Source: CAJQQY01 sp964352225
Lineage (GTDB): Bacteria > Bacteroidota > Bacteroidia > Chitinophagales > Saprospiraceae
DNA length: 8,453 bases
Assembly: GCA_964352225.1 (NCBI GenBank)
Contig: CAYGRM010000301.1
Span: 1-8,453, forward strand
Direction: 5' to 3'
In this document: positions 7,107 to 8,453 of the stretch, piece after piece
Layout: each line of letters starts with the position of its first letter
How positions within the stretch are numbered: position 1 is the first letter of the stretch
Notes under the pieces: model-generated
Databases searched by the model: none
What the model saw: the letters and a program-made list of their open reading frames with translations, nothing else
Told to the model about the DNA's origin: nothing
Translations under genes and position numbers: made by a program

Positions 7107-7166
7107 AGAGACTGTTTTGAATTATGTCGCTAATTTTTTTATGCGTCTTTTTTCAAAACAGTCTCT
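7107..7166. repeat. 60-base element with perfect 15-base inverted repeats
   Basis: Positions 7107..7121 and 7152..7166 are exact reverse complements (core GAGACTGTTTTGA), with a 30-base loop containing a run of seven T. No T-run follows the right arm on the plus strand, so it is not a standard intrinsic terminator there, though the stem could still stop or stabilise the transcript of the membrane protein whose stop is six bases upstream. The arms resemble the ends of some insertion sequences (GAGRCTGTTT type), so a very short MITE-like remnant is another possibility. No protein is encoded in it. Confidence 0.6.
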
Positions 7167-7208
7167 AAAACAATGAAATAAAATTTTATAAATCAAAAAA
7201 CCAAAACC

Positions 7209-8156
7209 ATGAAAAAGATTTTAAAAATAGTTGGAATTACCATCGGAATAATTATTTTTTTAATGGGAAGTTTTGCTTTCTATATTAACCAAAAAGGTAT
7301 TCCACATTATGAAAATAAAGCTCCTGAAATCACCGTAAAATCTGATTCTATGAGAATAGAAAGAGGAAGAAAATTAGCTGTATTAGTTTGTTCACAATGT
7401 CATGGCGGAGAATCCTCCAATGTATTGGAAGGAAAAGTTATGGAAGAAAATACGCCGTTTGGAGATATCTATGCTCCAAATATTACCAAGCATTTAGATA
7501 AAGGAATTGGAAAATATACCGATGGAGAATTACTTTATTTATTCAGAACAGGTATCAAAAAGAATGGCCAATATGCTCCACCTTGGATGCCCAAATTTCC
7601 ACAAATGGCCGATGAAGAATTGTATGACATCATTGCATTTCTTAGATCTGACCATCCTTTAGTTCAACCATCTGATAAAACAACTCCACTTAGTCAACCT
7701 TCTTTTTTAGCTAAAATGCTGTGCAATGTAGCGTTCAAACCATTCCCCTATCCTGAAGAAAAGATTAAAAAACCGTTGATTAGTGATCAAGTAAATTATG
7801 GAAAATATATGGCAAATGCGGTCTTACAATGTTACTCTTGTCACTCTGTTGATTTCAAATCAAATGATGACTATGATCCCGAAAAGTCCAAAGGTTTTTA
7901 TGGCGGAGGAAATCCGATAGAAGAGGTTGATGGGAAAATTATGCAGAGTACTAATATCACTTTTGATAAAAAAACAGGAATTGGAAATTGGACGGCAGAG
8001 GAATTTGTCAAAGCGGTGAAGTGGGGCGTTCGCCCTGATAATTCTCCAATCCAGTATCCAATGACAAAATTTAATTTGTTGGAGGATGAGGAAGTTGAGG
8101 CTATTTATGCTTATTTGAAAACTATTCCGACGATTGAAAATGATGTAAAAAATTAA
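7209..8156 (+). CDS. membrane-anchored dihaem cytochrome c
   Basis: An electron-carrier protein of 315 residues with two cytochrome c domains. A basic start (MKKILK) and a hydrophobic helix (about 7..26) without a clear cleavage site suggest an N-terminal membrane anchor with the rest in the periplasm. Haem site 1 is CSQCH (Cys61, Cys64, His65), with Met127 in PPWMPKF as likely distal ligand; site 2 is CYSCH (Cys208, Cys211, His212), with Met285 in YPMTKF as likely distal ligand. Each domain ends in a typical helix (DEELYDIIAFLRS; DEEVEAIYAYLKTIP). The domain pattern resembles the cytochrome subunits of periplasmic dehydrogenases, but no dehydrogenase gene is in view, so the partner is unknown. 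It lies 108 bases after the four-helix protein on the same strand. Haem attachment needs cytochrome c maturation proteins encoded elsewhere. Both haem sites are intact. Confidence 0.92.
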   Translation: MKKILKIVGITIGIIIFLMGSFAFYINQKGIPHYENKAPEITVKSDSMRIERGRKLAVLVCSQCHGGESSNVLEGKVMEENTPFGDIYAPNITKHLDKGIGKYTDGELLYLFRTGIKKNGQYAPPWMPKFPQMADEELYDIIAFLRSDHPLVQPSDKTTPLSQPSFLAKMLCNVAFKPFPYPEEKIKKPLISDQVNYGKYMANAVLQCYSCHSVDFKSNDDYDPEKSKGFYGGGNPIEEVDGKIMQSTNITFDKKTGIGNWTAEEFVKAVKWGVRPDNSPIQYPMTKFNLLEDEEVEAIYAYLKTIPTIENDVKN

Positions 8157-8162
8157 ACTACC

Positions 8163-8179
8163 TCGCAGCAAGCTGACGA
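8163..8179. repeat. small palindrome with AA loop, REP-like
   Basis: TCG-CAGC-AA-GCTG-A-CGA forms a seven-pair stem with one bulged A, starting seven bases after the cytochrome stop codon. I recall similar CGCAGCAAGCTGCG palindromes scattered between genes in Bacteroidota; this copy seems slightly degraded. It may be a repeat remnant or a 3'-end hairpin. Confidence 0.4.
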
Positions 8180-8206
8180 AAAATTAAAAGAATAAATAAC
8201 TGTCAC

Positions 8207-8247
8207 GGATTCATAGCTTCAACTTAAAGGTTGGGGCTATGAAATCC
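8207..8247 (+). terminator. long hairpin downstream of the cytochrome gene
   Basis: The left arm GGATTCATAGCTTCAAC (8207..8223) pairs with 8230..8247 through one bulged A and two G-U pairs, giving about 17 pairs around the loop TTAAAG. The bases that follow (TTGCTTGTTTTGC) are T-rich. As RNA on the plus strand this could end the cytochrome transcript. The arm TTGGGGCTATGAA resembles intergenic repeats I recall from Bacteroidota, so it may also be a repeat copy. Confidence 0.5.
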
Positions 8248-8261
8248 TTGCTTGTTTTGCA

Positions 8262-8279
8262 CCCGATGCAAGCATCGGG
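8262..8279. repeat. GC-rich perfect palindrome, REP-like
   Basis: CCCGATGC (8262..8269) and GCATCGGG (8272..8279) are exact reverse complements around AA. It is markedly richer in G and C than its surroundings, as expected of a dispersed palindromic repeat, and lies 14 bases after the larger hairpin. It could add to transcription stop but no T-run follows directly. Confidence 0.5.
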
Positions 8280-8421
8280 GAATTCTTTATATTAAAATTT
8301 AATTTAGATGTTTTTCGGTTAAAAAAGATCAAGAAGGGTACAATTAAGTTAATCACCGAGGAACAGATGTAAAGTTTTTTTTCAGGTAAGAATAAAAAAA
8401 GGGCTCTAGATGATTTCATTT

Positions 8422-8451
8422 GGTTATTAAGTTATTGGTTAATGAGTTATT
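8422..8451. repeat. tandem 15-base repeat at the window edge
   Basis: GGTTATTAAGTTATT (8422..8436) is followed at once by GGTTAATGAGTTATT (8437..8451), matching at 13 of 15 positions. The array may continue beyond the window. Such GTTATT-rich low-complexity tracts occur between genes in AT-rich Bacteroidota; no function is implied. Confidence 0.5.
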
Positions 8452-8453
8452 AG

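Larger units (their letters stand above)
8157..8453. other. gene-free right end of the window
   Basis: These 297 bases follow the cytochrome gene. The first 125 hold three palindromes (8163..8179, 8207..8247, 8262..8279). The remainder is AT-rich with an A-run and a T-run, no convincing start with a coding-like frame, and a short tandem repeat at the very edge. I see no gene or RNA I can support here. Confidence 0.5.

Noticed and set aside
7860..8171. Minus-strand 103-codon frame
   Set aside because: It is antisense to the second haem domain of the cytochrome, whose CxxCH and Met ligand codons show the plus strand is the coding one.
8237..8419. Minus-strand 60-codon frame
   Set aside because: It runs through the palindromic repeats and AT-rich tract and has no coding-like pattern or start signal.

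Overview
The window looks like chromosomal DNA from an AT-rich member of the Bacteroidota. The evidence is a hybrid two-component regulator that fuses sensor kinase, receiver and AraC DNA-binding domain in one chain, a DUF2490 outer-membrane protein, A-rich leaders with no Shine-Dalgarno sequence before most starts, and one very good Bacteroidota-type promoter (TTTG, 19-base gap, TAGTTTTG). I cannot name a genus.

Layout. The left edge holds what may be the last 31 codons of a plus-strand membrane protein (2..97), followed by a terminator-like hairpin (134..168) that would also serve the converging gene on its right. That gene (357..1313, minus) is a complete TRM11-like SAM-dependent methyltransferase of a type I associate mainly with Firmicutes. 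To its right a two-gene minus-strand operon runs 2985 to 1545: a DUF2490 beta-barrel protein, then a lipoprotein beta-carbonic anhydrase, with the promoter just upstream at 3024..3054. A 374-base divergent spacer separates this operon from a 1006-residue TPR / histidine kinase / receiver / AraC regulator (3360..6380, plus). Two more plus-strand genes follow: a four-helix membrane protein (6624..7100) and a membrane-anchored dihaem cytochrome c (7209..8156). The right end (8157..8453) has no gene I can support. It carries three palindromic, REP-like hairpins and a short tandem repeat cut by the window edge.

How the genes may work together. The carbonic anhydrase and DUF2490 protein are co-transcribed and both predicted to sit in the envelope, which suggests CO2/bicarbonate handling outside the cytoplasm. 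The hybrid regulator lies divergent from that operon and directly upstream of the membrane protein and cytochrome, so either set could be its target; a 26-base imperfect palindrome at 6495..6520 is a candidate operator for the downstream side. These regulatory links are inference. I see no mobile-element gene, CRISPR array, tRNA or rRNA, and no clear case for a wholly new system. The least explained items are the 60-base inverted repeat at 7107..7166, the palindrome cluster at the right end and the origin of the methyltransferase.
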